A stretch of 24,030 bases of DNA from UKL13-2 sp040006575 (GCA_040006575.1 JBDTWS010000041.1:1-24030); one strand, 5' to 3'; counted from the first letter of the stretch, positions 14,914-22,077 are shown. Numbers and translations: made by a program. Notes: generated from the letters alone by a model not told the origin.

Positions 14914-16398
14914 TTAGCGCTGTTCGCCGCGCTGGCGCGGACCATTGTTGTGCTGCGCCGGCGCCTGCTGTTGCTGCTGTTGTGGCTGCGCCTGCGGGAG
15001 TTGCACCTGCGGCGCCACACGTTGCTGCATCTGTGGAGCCTGGACCTGCGGCTGCACCTGCTGGCGCGGTGCGACTGGTGCGTTATACACCTGAGGTGCG
15101 CGCTGCTGTTGCTGCTGCGGCAGGGTTATCTGGCGACCCGGATAGCTCGCCTGGCCGCGTGAGCTGGCATTGCGCGCATCCTGCCCGCTGCCGACGCCAT
15201 CCAGCGCCTGCGGTACAGGTTCACCACGCGAACGTGCGCCGCCACCGCGAACCGACGGATATTTCTGCTCGGAACGCGTGTCCGGATTCGTGCCCGGCAC
15301 AACGGGTTGTGGCTGGCGCTGGGTGCCAGGCTGCACGGCTTGCTGTTGCCCCGCCTGGCCACCTGGCTGGCGACCACCACGGTCACCCCGCTGGCGATCT
15401 GCACGTTGTCCATCGTTTTGCGTGCGATCTCCCTGGCGGTATTGCGTATTGCCATTGGTATCACCCCGTCCGCGATAGTCGCGCCGGGCATCCGGCGTGC
15501 CCGGAGCGCGATTGAATTGCTGGCGCAGGACCGGATTGCGGTACGGCACTCCGCGACGGTGGTCCGGGTCATGCTGCCAGCGATTGTCGGGGGCGCGATT
15601 CCTCACGTTGCGATAGTAGAAGCTGTTGTGGTTCACCACGTTGACGTGACGCAGCCGCCAGTCGATGCCGCCGAAGAAGAAGCCGAAACCGACATTGATG
15701 CCGCTACCCCAGTAATAGCCGCGGCCATATCCCGGCCGCGAATAATAGCCCGCCCACGGACGCCAGCGCATCGGCGCATAGCCGGGCCACCACCAGTCGC
15801 CATAGACAATCAGCGGGTCGTAGTAGGGCACGTAGATGATGTCAGGCCGCGCAGGTTCGATCACATACGTCGGGCCTTCCTGGATGACGCGTACCTGCTC
15901 GGTGGTCTGCAGGTTGCCGGCTGCGTTGGCGCGCTGGCGCAAGCCCTGCACCGTGTCCCAGACCTGGCCTTCCTGGCTCAGGAAGGCATTGCCCAGGCGC
16001 TCGGTCCAGTCGAGTGTGCTGTCCATCAGTTCCAGCACCTGCGGAAACGCCACCAGCGATTTCACGCTGGGGTCCCAGTTCTGGTTATCAACGGCGCGAA
16101 CTGCCTGGTCGCCGTTCAGCCCGGGATTGGCGCGCGACCAGCGGGCGGCCTGCACGACCTCGAGCGGATAGGTGGACGCCATCAAAATTTGCGTCAACAG
16201 TTCGTCCGGATAGAGCGCGATCGGCGCCAGCATCTGGTCGAGTTCCTGCTGCGACGCGACGGGACCGGATTGATCCTGCGCAAATTGCGTTGCCTGTGCG
16301 AAGGCCGGGTTTGCGACAAGCAAACCGGAAGCCATCGTGGTGGCCAGGATTGAAGCGGATAGTGCAAGACTCCTGGATAGCCTGGCGCGTGCGTTCAT
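14914..16398 (-). CDS. DUF3300 family exported protein with Q/R-rich tail
   Basis: A 494-residue protein. A signal peptide (about 1-34, ending NPAFA-Q) is followed by the DUF3300 core (about 45-260): LDQMLAPIALYPDELLTQILMASTYPLEVVQAARWSRANPGL, then WDPSVKSLVAFPQVLELM, then IIYVPYYDPLIVYGDWWWPGY. A Gly/Tyr/Trp/Phe-rich part follows. The last 180 residues are low-complexity, rich in Q, R, G and P with several poly-Q runs. The function is unknown; envelope location is likely. GAGGAG lies six bases before ATG 16398. It precedes DUF2950 in an operon. The long opposite-strand frames here are compositional shadows. Confidence 0.9.
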   Translation of the reverse strand: MNARARLSRSLALSASILATTMASGLLVANPAFAQATQFAQDQSGPVASQQELDQMLAPIALYPDELLTQILMASTYPLEVVQAARWSRANPGLNGDQAVRAVDNQNWDPSVKSLVAFPQVLELMDSTLDWTERLGNAFLSQEGQVWDTVQGLRQRANAAGNLQTTEQVRVIQEGPTYVIEPARPDIIYVPYYDPLIVYGDWWWPGYAPMRWRPWAGYYSRPGYGRGYYWGSGINVGFGFFFGGIDWRLRHVNVVNHNSFYYRNVRNRAPDNRWQHDPDHRRGVPYRNPVLRQQFNRAPGTPDARRDYRGRGDTNGNTQYRQGDRTQNDGQRADRQRGDRGGRQPGGQAGQQQAVQPGTQRQPQPVVPGTNPDTRSEQKYPSVRGGGARSRGEPVPQALDGVGSGQDARNASSRGQASYPGRQITLPQQQQQRAPQVYNAPVAPRQQVQPQVQAPQMQQRVAPQVQLPQAQPQQQQQQAPAQHNNGPRQRGEQR

Positions 16399-16563
16399 GG
16401 AGAGCTCCTCAGTTGACGCATGTCTGCAGCCATCAAATTGCAGCTGTGGATCGACATGACGTTTTGATATCCCTTTGTTGCAGTGGTTGCACCACATCCG
16501 TTACCAGATGTTACGCGGCATCGGCATAGCGCATTTTTCTGACGGCAGGGACATTACGCGCCA

Positions 16564-16657
16564 CCGTCACTTGCGGTTGACGTGACGGGGCGTTGCGTAG
16601 CGTGGCAAGTTGCCGCAAAACAAGCAAAACGGAATTGTGAAAGCTTTGATGCATCAA
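16564..16657. other. Palindromes in the gap upstream of the DUF3300 gene
   Basis: The gap 16399-16713 has no gene. It holds CCGTCAC/GTGACGG (16564-16588, 11-nt loop), a perfect TTGATGCATCAA palindrome (16646-16657) and, nearer the DUF3300 gene, GTGGT-TGC-ACCAC (16483-16495). One or more could be operators for the leftward DUF3300-DUF2950 operon. No clear -35/-10 was assigned. Confidence 0.35.
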
Positions 16658-16684
16658 GGCGCGTGGCCACGGTGCCTAGTCAAA

Positions 16685-16714
16685 GCGTTTGACCAACGCG
16701 CTTGGTCAAGGCGC
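16685..16714 (-). terminator. Hairpin at the end of the BON gene
   Basis: TTGACCAA and TTGGTCAA form a perfect 8-bp stem with a CGCGC loop, extended by GCG/CGC, directly at the BON stop. The leftward T-run is weak, so it may protect the 3' end rather than terminate strongly. Confidence 0.5.
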
Positions 16715-17100
16715 TACAGCGGACGCACCTCACGCACGACCAGCATGTTTTCCACACCCTTCACTCCGTCGACCTTGGCGACGACATCCTTGGCGCGATC
16801 GAAATTACTGCTGGACGTTACCTGGCCGGTCAGCCGCACTTTGCCATTAATGGTTTCCACTAATATGGTCTGCGTCTTCAGTTCGGAATCGAGCTGGAGC
16901 GCGGCCCTGACAAGTAGCGTGGTGGATGCATCAGCCGCCTGCTGGCGCCCGTCGCCCTGGATGTCTATGGGCTTGTCGCCGCGCGCCGGGGTTGTGGACG
17001 GACTGTCGAGCTGCGCCAGTAACGGCATCGCCACGGAAAAACTTAATATGGCGGCAATGACGGCGGCAATGATCGGTGCAAGATGGATTCGCTTGTTCAT
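16714..17100 (-). CDS. Exported BON-domain protein
   Basis: A 128-residue protein. A signal peptide or anchor (about 1-29, IIAAVIAAILSFSVAMPLLAQ) is followed by a linker and one BON domain (about 60-126: TTLLVRAALQLDSELKTQTILVETINGKVRLTGQVTSSSNFDRAKDVVAKVDGVKGVENMLVV). It has the conserved G.V.L.G.V pattern and the A..ia..v.GV..V.N ending. BON domains are thought to bind phospholipid; OsmY and related proteins act in the periplasm under stress. AAAGGAA precedes ATG 17100; the frame extends upstream without support. Confidence 0.88.
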   Translation of the reverse strand: MNKRIHLAPIIAAVIAAILSFSVAMPLLAQLDSPSTTPARGDKPIDIQGDGRQQAADASTTLLVRAALQLDSELKTQTILVETINGKVRLTGQVTSSSNFDRAKDVVAKVDGVKGVENMLVVREVRPL

Positions 17101-17437
17101 GGCAATTCCTTTCAGCAGATGGCCACATGAGCCAATGCGGCATGGCACCACTTTATCGGCGCGTGGCAGCGATGCGAGTCGGTCAAGCCCTGAAGGGCGT
17201 GTGGGACAGGGCCCACAATAGCTGCACGCGACATGGGCCCACCGCATGCCATTTAAAAGTTGAGGTATTCTGCGCACGTCACGCATGTCTCATTGCCCGC
17301 GTGGTTGTTGCAACGGCACGAAAGTCGCAGACCGCCATCCGGCGCGGCTTTCGAAGCAAAAACCCCCGCGAAGGCGCGCCCGTACTTGTGCTTTCCGCGA
17401 AATTCGAAACTTTTTCAACCCTGCCAGAAGGATTGCC
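17101..17437. other. Gene-free gap between divergent BON and YCII genes
   Basis: It contains two small hairpins (GCCCT/AGGGC at 17187-17198; GTGGG/CCCAC at 17201-17216) and repeat copy D (17333-17390). I do not see the TGTCGA...CGTC promoter signature in front of the first YCII gene, and no coding frame looks real. Confidence 0.4.
17333..17390. repeat. Dispersed intergenic hairpin repeat, copy D
   Basis: It begins CGCCATCCGGCGCGG, a 15-base identity with copy C (20668-20682), and ends GAAGGCGCGCC-GT-CT-GT as C does. CTTTCG pairs with CGAAGG-type bases and CCGGCGCG with CGCGCCCG to form the hairpin; the loop sequence differs from C. Confidence 0.6.
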
Positions 17438-17791
17438 ATGTCCTACATGTTGCTGATGATGGAAACTACCGATCAACGCCGTGGCCGTAACACCGCCGAG
17501 GGCGAGGAAGTCTACGGACGCATGGTGAAATTTGGCGAGAGCCTCAAGGCGCGTGGATTGCTGATGGGCATGGAATCGCTGAAATCACTCGACACAGCGG
17601 CGCGCGTGCAGGTGCGCAATCAAAAATCGTTCGTGTCCGATGGCCCGTTTGCCGAAGCCAAGGAAATGATCGGCGGCTTTTTCCAGGTCTCGTGCAAGAC
17701 GCGGGAAGAGGCCGTGGCCATCGCGGCGGAATGTCCTGCGGCCGAGTGGTGCACCGTCGAAGTCCGCGAAACCGGCCCGTGCTTCGCCTGA
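17438..17791 (+). CDS. YCII-related (DGPF) domain protein 1
   Basis: A 117-residue protein with a ferredoxin-like YCII fold: N-terminal strand SYMLLMME, helix with YGRMVKFGESLKARGLLM, then the DGPF motif at 68-71 (VSDGPFAEAKEMIGGFFQV) and a final strand WCTVEVRETGPCFA. YCII/DGPF proteins are probable small enzymes of unknown reaction, and DGPF genes are the hallmark neighbours of ECF42 sigma factors, as here. AAGGA lies about seven bases before ATG 17438; the longer frame from 17285 crosses repeat D. Confidence 0.9.
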   Translation: MSYMLLMMETTDQRRGRNTAEGEEVYGRMVKFGESLKARGLLMGMESLKSLDTAARVQVRNQKSFVSDGPFAEAKEMIGGFFQVSCKTREEAVAIAAECPAAEWCTVEVRETGPCFA

Positions 17792-17828
17792 TCTCGGCGT
17801 AGTCGAAAGAAAAAAACTTTCGCCGTCC

Positions 17829-17855
17829 TGTCGAAATCGCGTTTTTCCGTTCGTC
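17829..17855 (+). promoter_or_regulatory. Candidate ECF42-type promoter of the second YCII gene
   Basis: TGTCGA (17829-17834) and CGTC (17852-17855) are separated by 17 bases, in the gap about 80-100 bases before ATG 17932. From memory, ECF42 target promoters carry TGTCGA at -35 and CGA/TC at -10, a close fit. TGTCGA alone is common in coding DNA here; the pairing, spacing and place are what count. Confidence 0.6.
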
Positions 17856-17931
17856 GTGTGTTTGTAGGCAGAAATTTCCGCACATTGGTCGCGCAAGTCG
17901 ATGCCATCCGACAACAGCACGGGAGATCGAT

Positions 17932-18342
17932 ATGCGATTCATGATTGTGGTGAAAGCCACCGGCGACAGCGAAGCGGGGGTGATGCCCGGCGAAAAATTA
18001 ATGGCCGCCATGGCCGGGTATCACCAGCAGCTGATGCAGGCCGGCGTGCTGCTCGACGCCTCCGGGTTGCAGCCCAGCATCAAAGGTTGGCGCGTTCAAT
18101 ATGACGGCGCAAAACGCACCGTGGTGGACGGGCCGTTTGCCGAAACGAAAGAACTCATCGCCGGCTATACGCTGATCCAGGTGAGCTCACGCGAAGAAGC
18201 CATGGAATGGACGCGCCGGTTTCCCAATCCCGCCATGGACGGGGGGCAGGGTTCAATTGAAGTACGGCAGGTTTTCGAGCTTGAAGACTTTGCGCAGGTT
18301 GAATCGATAAAGCGATTCCAGGAAATGACGTCCAGAACCTGA
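17932..18342 (+). CDS. YCII-related (DGPF) domain protein 2
   Basis: A 136-residue protein: MRFMIVVKATGDSEAG start strand, helix around YHQQLMQAGVLLDASGLQPS, DGPF motif at 66-69 (VVDGPFAETKELIAGYTLIQVSSREEAMEWTRRFP), and a final strand IEVRQVFELEDF. It is a paralogue of the preceding gene with a typical DGPF C-terminus. GGGAGA precedes ATG 17932. A probable sigma-dependent promoter lies upstream. The reaction is unknown. Confidence 0.92.
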   Translation: MRFMIVVKATGDSEAGVMPGEKLMAAMAGYHQQLMQAGVLLDASGLQPSIKGWRVQYDGAKRTVVDGPFAETKELIAGYTLIQVSSREEAMEWTRRFPNPAMDGGQGSIEVRQVFELEDFAQVESIKRFQEMTSRT

Positions 18343-18498
18343 TGCCGGCTTCGCCATGAGTTTCTCATTCATCTTTTATCATGTGCGCGTCGCGCCGAAA
18401 GCGCCCCGTGCCAGGTGTGAAGTACCCGAGCCAGTTCGTGTTCCCCGTATTCCGAAAATTAAAACGCATCGAAGCGACGCCCACAAGGAGAAACAAAA

Positions 18499-18918
18499 AT
18501 GAGCACACAGATCTTCGTCAACCTGCCCGTGAAAGACCTGCCCAAGTCGAAGGAATTTTTCGGCAAGCTGGGCTACACGTTCAATCCGCAGTTCACCAAC
18601 GAGCAGGGTGCGTGCATGGTGGTTGCGGATAATATTTTTGTCATGTTGCTGACTGAGGATTTTTTCGGCACGTTCACCAAAAAGCCGGTGGCCGACGCGA
18701 AGAAATCCACCGAAGTGCTGGTGTGCTTCTCCGCGGAAAGTCGCGCGAGTGTCGATGAACTCGTGGCGAAGGCGGTTGCTGCGGGCGGCGCCGCACCTAA
18801 CCCGAAGCAGGATCACGGTTTCATGTACGGCCACGGTTTTGAAGACCTGGATGGGCACCTTTGGGAAGTGGTATACATGGATCCCAACGCGAAATTCGAA
18901 GCCGGCCAGCCCGCCTAG
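18499..18918 (+). CDS. VOC family (glyoxalase/bleomycin-resistance fold) protein
   Basis: A 139-residue protein with two beta-alpha-beta-beta-beta units: IFVNLPVKDLPKSKEFFGKLGYTFNP at the start, and GGAAPNPKQDHGFMYGHGFEDLDGHLWEVVYMDP near the end, with the usual D.DGH.WE metal-ligand strand. The first half has a Gln (NPQF) rather than His at the first metal position, so metal use is unclear. AAGGAG precedes ATG 18499. It lies between DGPF genes and the sigma factor and is likely part of the same regulon. The substrate is unknown. Confidence 0.9.
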   Translation: MSTQIFVNLPVKDLPKSKEFFGKLGYTFNPQFTNEQGACMVVADNIFVMLLTEDFFGTFTKKPVADAKKSTEVLVCFSAESRASVDELVAKAVAAGGAAPNPKQDHGFMYGHGFEDLDGHLWEVVYMDPNAKFEAGQPA

Positions 18919-18986
18919 AATCATGTGCCTGTGCGTGCCCATGCTGCTCGAGCGCGCACCGGATTTCATTGCAACGAGGACCCCGC

Positions 18987-20267
18987 ATGCCGGCTGCCGA
19001 ACACCAAGCCATCGCTACCATCTGGCGCCTGGAAGGCGCAAAAATCATCGCCAGTATTGCGCGGATTGTGCGCGATGTCGGCCTGGCCGAAGAGCTGGCG
19101 CAGGATGCCCTGGTGGCGGCGCTGGAGCACTGGCCGCGTGAGGGCATCCCGGACAACACCGGCGCATGGCTGATGGCCACGGCGAAAAATCGCGCGCTCG
19201 ATTACCTGCGGCGCGCACGCATGCAGTCGGAAAAGCACGAAGAAATCGGCAACGATATGGAGGCGCTGGAAGCACTTGTGGTGCCCGACATCAGCGACAG
19301 CATCGATGAACGTCGCACCCGGGAGATCAGCGACGACCTGCTGCGGCTGATCTTCACCGCATGCCATCCGGTGCTGTCCACTGAGGCGCGTGTTGCGCTG
19401 ACACTGAAGCTGCTGTGCGGCCTCACGACCGAAGAAATCGCCCGCGCCTTCCTGGTGCCGGAAACCACCATGGCGCAACGCATCGTTCGCGCCAAGCGCA
19501 CTTTGTCGGAAGCACGCGTGCCGTTTGAAATCCCCGTCGGCAGTGAACTGGCCGTGCGCCTGGCCTCGGTACTGGAAGTGATCTACCTGGTATTCAACGA
19601 GGGCTACACGGCCACGACAGGAAACGACTGGATGCGGCCGGAGCTGTCCAATGAAGCGTTGCGGCTGGGGCGCATTCTCTGCGGCCTGGCACCGGCCGAG
19701 CCCGAAGTGCATGGCCTCGCGGCGCTGATGGAATTTCAAAGTTCGCGTGCCGCGGCGCGGGTGGATGCTGAGGGCCGGCCGGTATTGCTGCTGGAACAGG
19801 ACCGGCGAAAGTGGGATCCGTTGCTCATTCGCCGTGGTCGCCAGGCGCTGCAGCAGGCCGAACAACTCGGCGGCGCGCGTGGCCCGTATGCGTTGCAGGC
19901 GGCGATCGCGCAGTGCCACGCCATCGCAGTTGAAGCTTCCACCACGGATTGGACCGGCATCGTCGCGCTGTACGACGCGATGGCGCAAGTGGCGCCGTCG
20001 CCGATTGTCGAACTCAATCGCGCAGTGGCCGTGAGCATGGCATTCGGTCCTGCCGCTGCTCTGGCAATCGTCGACAAGCTCCTCTCGCATCCGCAGATGC
20101 AGGCCTATCACCTGCTGCCCAGCGTGCGCGCAGACCTGCTGGCAAAACTGGGACGCCACACTGAAGCCGGCCCCGAATTTGAGCGTGCAGCCGCCATGGC
20201 GCGCAACGCGCGTGAAAGCGAATTACTGCTGCAGCGCGCGCGTGAAATAAAATTGCAGGCGGTGTAG
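18987..20267 (+). CDS. ECF RNA polymerase sigma factor, ECF42-type with C-terminal extension
   Basis: A 426-residue sigma factor. Region 2 is at about 15-80 (ARIVRDVGLAEELAQDALVAALEHW to AWLMATAKNRALDYLRRAR). Region 4 is at about 120-175 (LRLIFTACHPVLSTEARVALTLKLLCGLTTEEIARAFLVPETTMAQRIVRAKRTL). A C-terminal extension of about 230 residues (DUF6596-like, from RLASVLEVIYLVFNEGYTAT) ends in TPR-like helices. This architecture and DGPF neighbours define the ECF42 group, which has no classical anti-sigma factor; the extension is thought to control activity. None is visible here either. GAGGA precedes ATG 18987; the longer frame from 18861 overlaps the VOC gene. Confidence 0.93.
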   Translation: MPAAEHQAIATIWRLEGAKIIASIARIVRDVGLAEELAQDALVAALEHWPREGIPDNTGAWLMATAKNRALDYLRRARMQSEKHEEIGNDMEALEALVVPDISDSIDERRTREISDDLLRLIFTACHPVLSTEARVALTLKLLCGLTTEEIARAFLVPETTMAQRIVRAKRTLSEARVPFEIPVGSELAVRLASVLEVIYLVFNEGYTATTGNDWMRPELSNEALRLGRILCGLAPAEPEVHGLAALMEFQSSRAAARVDAEGRPVLLLEQDRRKWDPLLIRRGRQALQQAEQLGGARGPYALQAAIAQCHAIAVEASTTDWTGIVALYDAMAQVAPSPIVELNRAVAVSMAFGPAAALAIVDKLLSHPQMQAYHLLPSVRADLLAKLGRHTEAGPEFERAAAMARNARESELLLQRAREIKLQAV

Positions 20268-20272
20268 AGTTC

Positions 20273-20314
20273 CCATCCACATCCACATCCACATTCACAC
20301 CCACACCTCCACCC
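20273..20314. repeat. Short CCACAT tandem repeat
   Basis: Degenerating hexamers (CCCATC CACATC CACATC CACATT CACACC CACACC) fill the gap between the sigma gene and the next start. The transcript would be an unstructured, CA-rich leader just before AAAGGG. Confidence 0.6.
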
Positions 20315-20335
20315 AAAAAATAAAAGGGCATCACC

Positions 20336-20641
20336 ATGAAACTCGCCACCGCCATTCCCGCGCTGCTGGTCTCCACCGCCGCGATCGTTACCACCGCCGT
20401 TGCGCTCAACGCATTCGCCGAAGACGCGAAAACGGTCGGCCCCGTCCGCGATGTGTTAATCGGCCAGATGGGCAAGCGCGTTGCAGTGCGTCTTAATGGG
20501 GATGCCGACATCGAAGGTACGGTCGCTTCAGTAGGTGCGGATAGCGTGCTGCTGACGAAAGTATCCGGCAAGGATTTTTATGATTCCGTGTTGATCATCA
20601 GCAAGATCAGTGCGGTGACGTTCAAGGCGCGGGATAAGTAG
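20336..20641 (+). CDS. Small exported protein with an Sm-like sequence pattern
   Basis: A 101-residue protein with a signal peptide (about 1-28, ending LNAFA-E). The mature part reads VGPVRDVLIGQMGKRVAVRLNGDADIEGTVASVGADSVLLTKVSGKDFYDSVLIISKISAVTFK. The order G-x-V-x-V-L-x-G-x2-I-x-G-x-V...D-x-V-L-L and the closing I...I..V resembles the five-strand Sm/SH3-like barrel of LSm proteins, but exported. This is pattern resemblance only; no RNA-binding role is claimed. AAAGGG lies ahead of ATG 20336. It follows the sigma gene by 68 bases. Confidence 0.72.
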   Translation: MKLATAIPALLVSTAAIVTTAVALNAFAEDAKTVGPVRDVLIGQMGKRVAVRLNGDADIEGTVASVGADSVLLTKVSGKDFYDSVLIISKISAVTFKARDK

Positions 20642-20667
20642 ATTGCATAGCGTAGGCGTGTGTATAA

Positions 20668-20725
20668 CGCCATCCGGCGCGGTTCCCGGCGCATAAATGG
20701 CCTGGAAGGCGCGCCGGTGCTAGTG
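20668..20725. repeat. Dispersed intergenic hairpin repeat, copy C
   Basis: CCGGCGCGGTTCC pairs with GGAA-GGC-GCGCCGG around a loop containing ATAAATGG. It shares its first 15 bases with copy D and its ATAAATG loop with copy A. It ends 11 bases before the AbrB-type start, so the hairpin may affect ribosome access. Confidence 0.62.
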
Positions 20726-20735
20726 GTGATAATTC

Positions 20736-20960
20736 ATGAGCAGACTAAAAATAGTACAAATCGGTGATGATTGCGGCGTCATCCTTCCCCGAGAGTGGCT
20801 GACACGTCTCAAGCCTGGCACAGGCGACACACTGAATGTCAGCGTAATCCCGAATGGTATTTCGCTGGCACCCATCGATCCCGACATTGACGATCAGATC
20901 GTCGCTGCCCGGACCATCATGAAAAAACGGCACACCGTTTTGCGTGAAATAGGCAAGTAA
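20736..20960 (+). CDS. AbrB/MazE-type DNA-binding protein (orphan antitoxin-like)
   Basis: A 74-residue protein. The N-terminal 45 residues (LKIVQIGDDCGVILPREWLTRLKPGTGDTLNVSVIPNGISLAP) show the swapped-hairpin AbrB/MazE/SpoVT pattern. The C-terminal tail (IDDQIVAARTIMKKRHTVLREIGK) matches the toxin-binding tail of the antidote that usually pairs with a Doc-type toxin. No toxin gene follows: the next 100 bases hold none, and the next gene is a binding protein. It may be a relic or an independent regulator. Repeat copy C lies immediately upstream. Confidence 0.82.
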   Translation: MSRLKIVQIGDDCGVILPREWLTRLKPGTGDTLNVSVIPNGISLAPIDPDIDDQIVAARTIMKKRHTVLREIGK

Positions 20961-21065
20961 AGAGCAAGGGTAGTGGTTTTGTAAGCGCTGATATCGGGGA
21001 TTGCCCGAAATACCCGGCCGCACAAAGGTGATATTTTTTCCGTTGGCCTTTCATTGAAAGAGAAC

Positions 21066-21944
21066 GTGAAAATATTGCGCAGCTTTGCCGCCCTGAGCCT
21101 TGTTTTTTTCATCCCGCTTGCCGCTGCCCAATCGGGTGCCCCGAACGCATCGAAAACGAAGCGTGCGGCACCACCGAATGCGGTCGATCGGTACCTGTTC
21201 GGCGTCAGTGAAGGCACTTCGGGCGGTATCGATGCGGCGGTCGCACTCGACAAATATCGCCCACTGGCCAACGTTATCGAGAAAACACTGGGGCGCAAAG
21301 TCATCGTCACGTTCGTGCGCAGTTTCGAGCAGCTCGAAGCCGGCATGAAGAAAGGTGAATTCGACCTGGTGATGGCGCGGCCCAGTGATTACCCGGCGCG
21401 CGGCGTGCGCGATTACAAATACAGCATGGTCGCTGCGTCAAAACCGGATGGGCAATGTGTGTTCATTGTCGAAAAAACCTCGCCCCTGCAAAACATCGGC
21501 GAAATCAAGGGCAGGACCATTATTTTCCCCGAGAAGATCGCGTACATGAGCAAATTCTGCACCGCCGAATTGCGCGACCGCGGCATCGACGTGAACAAGG
21601 AAAAGATCACCTATGCCAAGGAGCAGGGTGCGGAGGGCTGGACCATTGAAAATAAATTGTCCGATGTCGGCGGGGTAGCGTCGTATTCCGGCGTAGCCAA
21701 GAACTGGGAGAAGGGCGGGCAGCGCGTGCTGCACAAATCAATCACGCAACCGTACTCGCCATTGATTGCGGGCAATCGATTAACGCCCGACCAGGTGGCT
21801 AAACTCAAGACGGTGTTGGGAGACCTCGACAAGACCGAGGACGGCAAGAAAGTGCTGTCCACACTCGGCATCCAGGGATTCAACCCTGAATCTTCCGAAC
21901 GCCTGCTCGCATTGCTGGCATGGCTGGAGAAGCCGGCGTCATAG
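21066..21944 (+). CDS. PhnD/SsuA-type periplasmic substrate-binding protein
   Basis: A 292-residue exported protein with a signal peptide (MKILRSFAALSLVFFIPLAAA-QS) and the PhnD-like fold: YLFGVSEGTSGG near the start, KYRPLANVIEKTLGRKVIVTFVRSFEQLEAGMKKGEFDLVMARPSDY (the family's lobe-1 motif), then GRTIIFPEK and a C-terminal helical part. Phosphonate, phosphite or unrelated ligands are possible. No ABC permease or ATPase lies nearby, so it may serve as a solitary sensor or binding protein. I chose GTG 21066, which puts KILRS at the signal start with AAGAGA just upstream; TTG 21054 is the longer alternative. Confidence 0.87.
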   Translation: MKILRSFAALSLVFFIPLAAAQSGAPNASKTKRAAPPNAVDRYLFGVSEGTSGGIDAAVALDKYRPLANVIEKTLGRKVIVTFVRSFEQLEAGMKKGEFDLVMARPSDYPARGVRDYKYSMVAASKPDGQCVFIVEKTSPLQNIGEIKGRTIIFPEKIAYMSKFCTAELRDRGIDVNKEKITYAKEQGAEGWTIENKLSDVGGVASYSGVAKNWEKGGQRVLHKSITQPYSPLIAGNRLTPDQVAKLKTVLGDLDKTEDGKKVLSTLGIQGFNPESSERLLALLAWLEKPAS

Positions 21945-22000
21945 TCGTTCGCGTTCGTGCGAAACGACATCAAGTAAACGATTGAATTGAAATCGGTTGA

Positions 22001-22018
22001 GGCCGCTTGACAGCGGCC
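22001..22018. other. GC-rich hairpin around the -35 of the DUF1801 operon
   Basis: GGCCGCT and AGCGGCC form a 7-bp stem with a TGAC loop; the loop and its flanks contain the TTGACA hexamer. It might end the PhnD transcript or be coincidental. Confidence 0.3.
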
Positions 22019-22035
22019 GAGCTTATATATAACCT
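22007..22035 (+). promoter_or_regulatory. Promoter of the DUF1801-ArsR operon
   Basis: TTGACA (22007-22012) is a perfect -35. The -10 is either TATAAC (22028-22033, 15-bp spacer) or TAACCT (22030-22035, 17-bp spacer). It is the only strong sigma-70-like -35 in this gap, about 70 bases before ATG 22078. Confidence 0.62.
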
Positions 22036-22044
22036 AATGGTTAT
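22029..22044. promoter_or_regulatory. Candidate ArsR operator over the -10
   Basis: ATAACC-TAAT-GGTTAT is a perfect 6-bp inverted repeat with a 4-nt centre, overlapping the -10. Its place fits autorepression by the ArsR protein encoded second in the operon, but that link is inference. Confidence 0.55.
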
Positions 22045-22077
22045 GTACTTGAATATCTGCAGGGGACCGGAGTCAAA

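Noticed and set aside
14281..15162. 293-aa + strand frame opposite DUF2950/DUF3300
   Set aside because: Ser/Arg/Leu-rich shadow crossing the boundary of two real genes.
15307..16353. 348-aa open frame on the + strand opposite the DUF3300 gene
   Set aside because: It is the compositional shadow of a GC-rich, Q/R/P-rich gene; the product has no family pattern, while the - strand matches DUF3300.
18748..18775. TGTCGA with CGG at about 17 bases inside the VOC gene
   Set aside because: TGTCGA occurs often in coding DNA of this window; no matching CG[AT]C and no gap context.
18966..20159. 397-aa open frame on the - strand opposite the sigma factor
   Set aside because: Antisense shadow; the + strand shows clear sigma regions 2 and 4.
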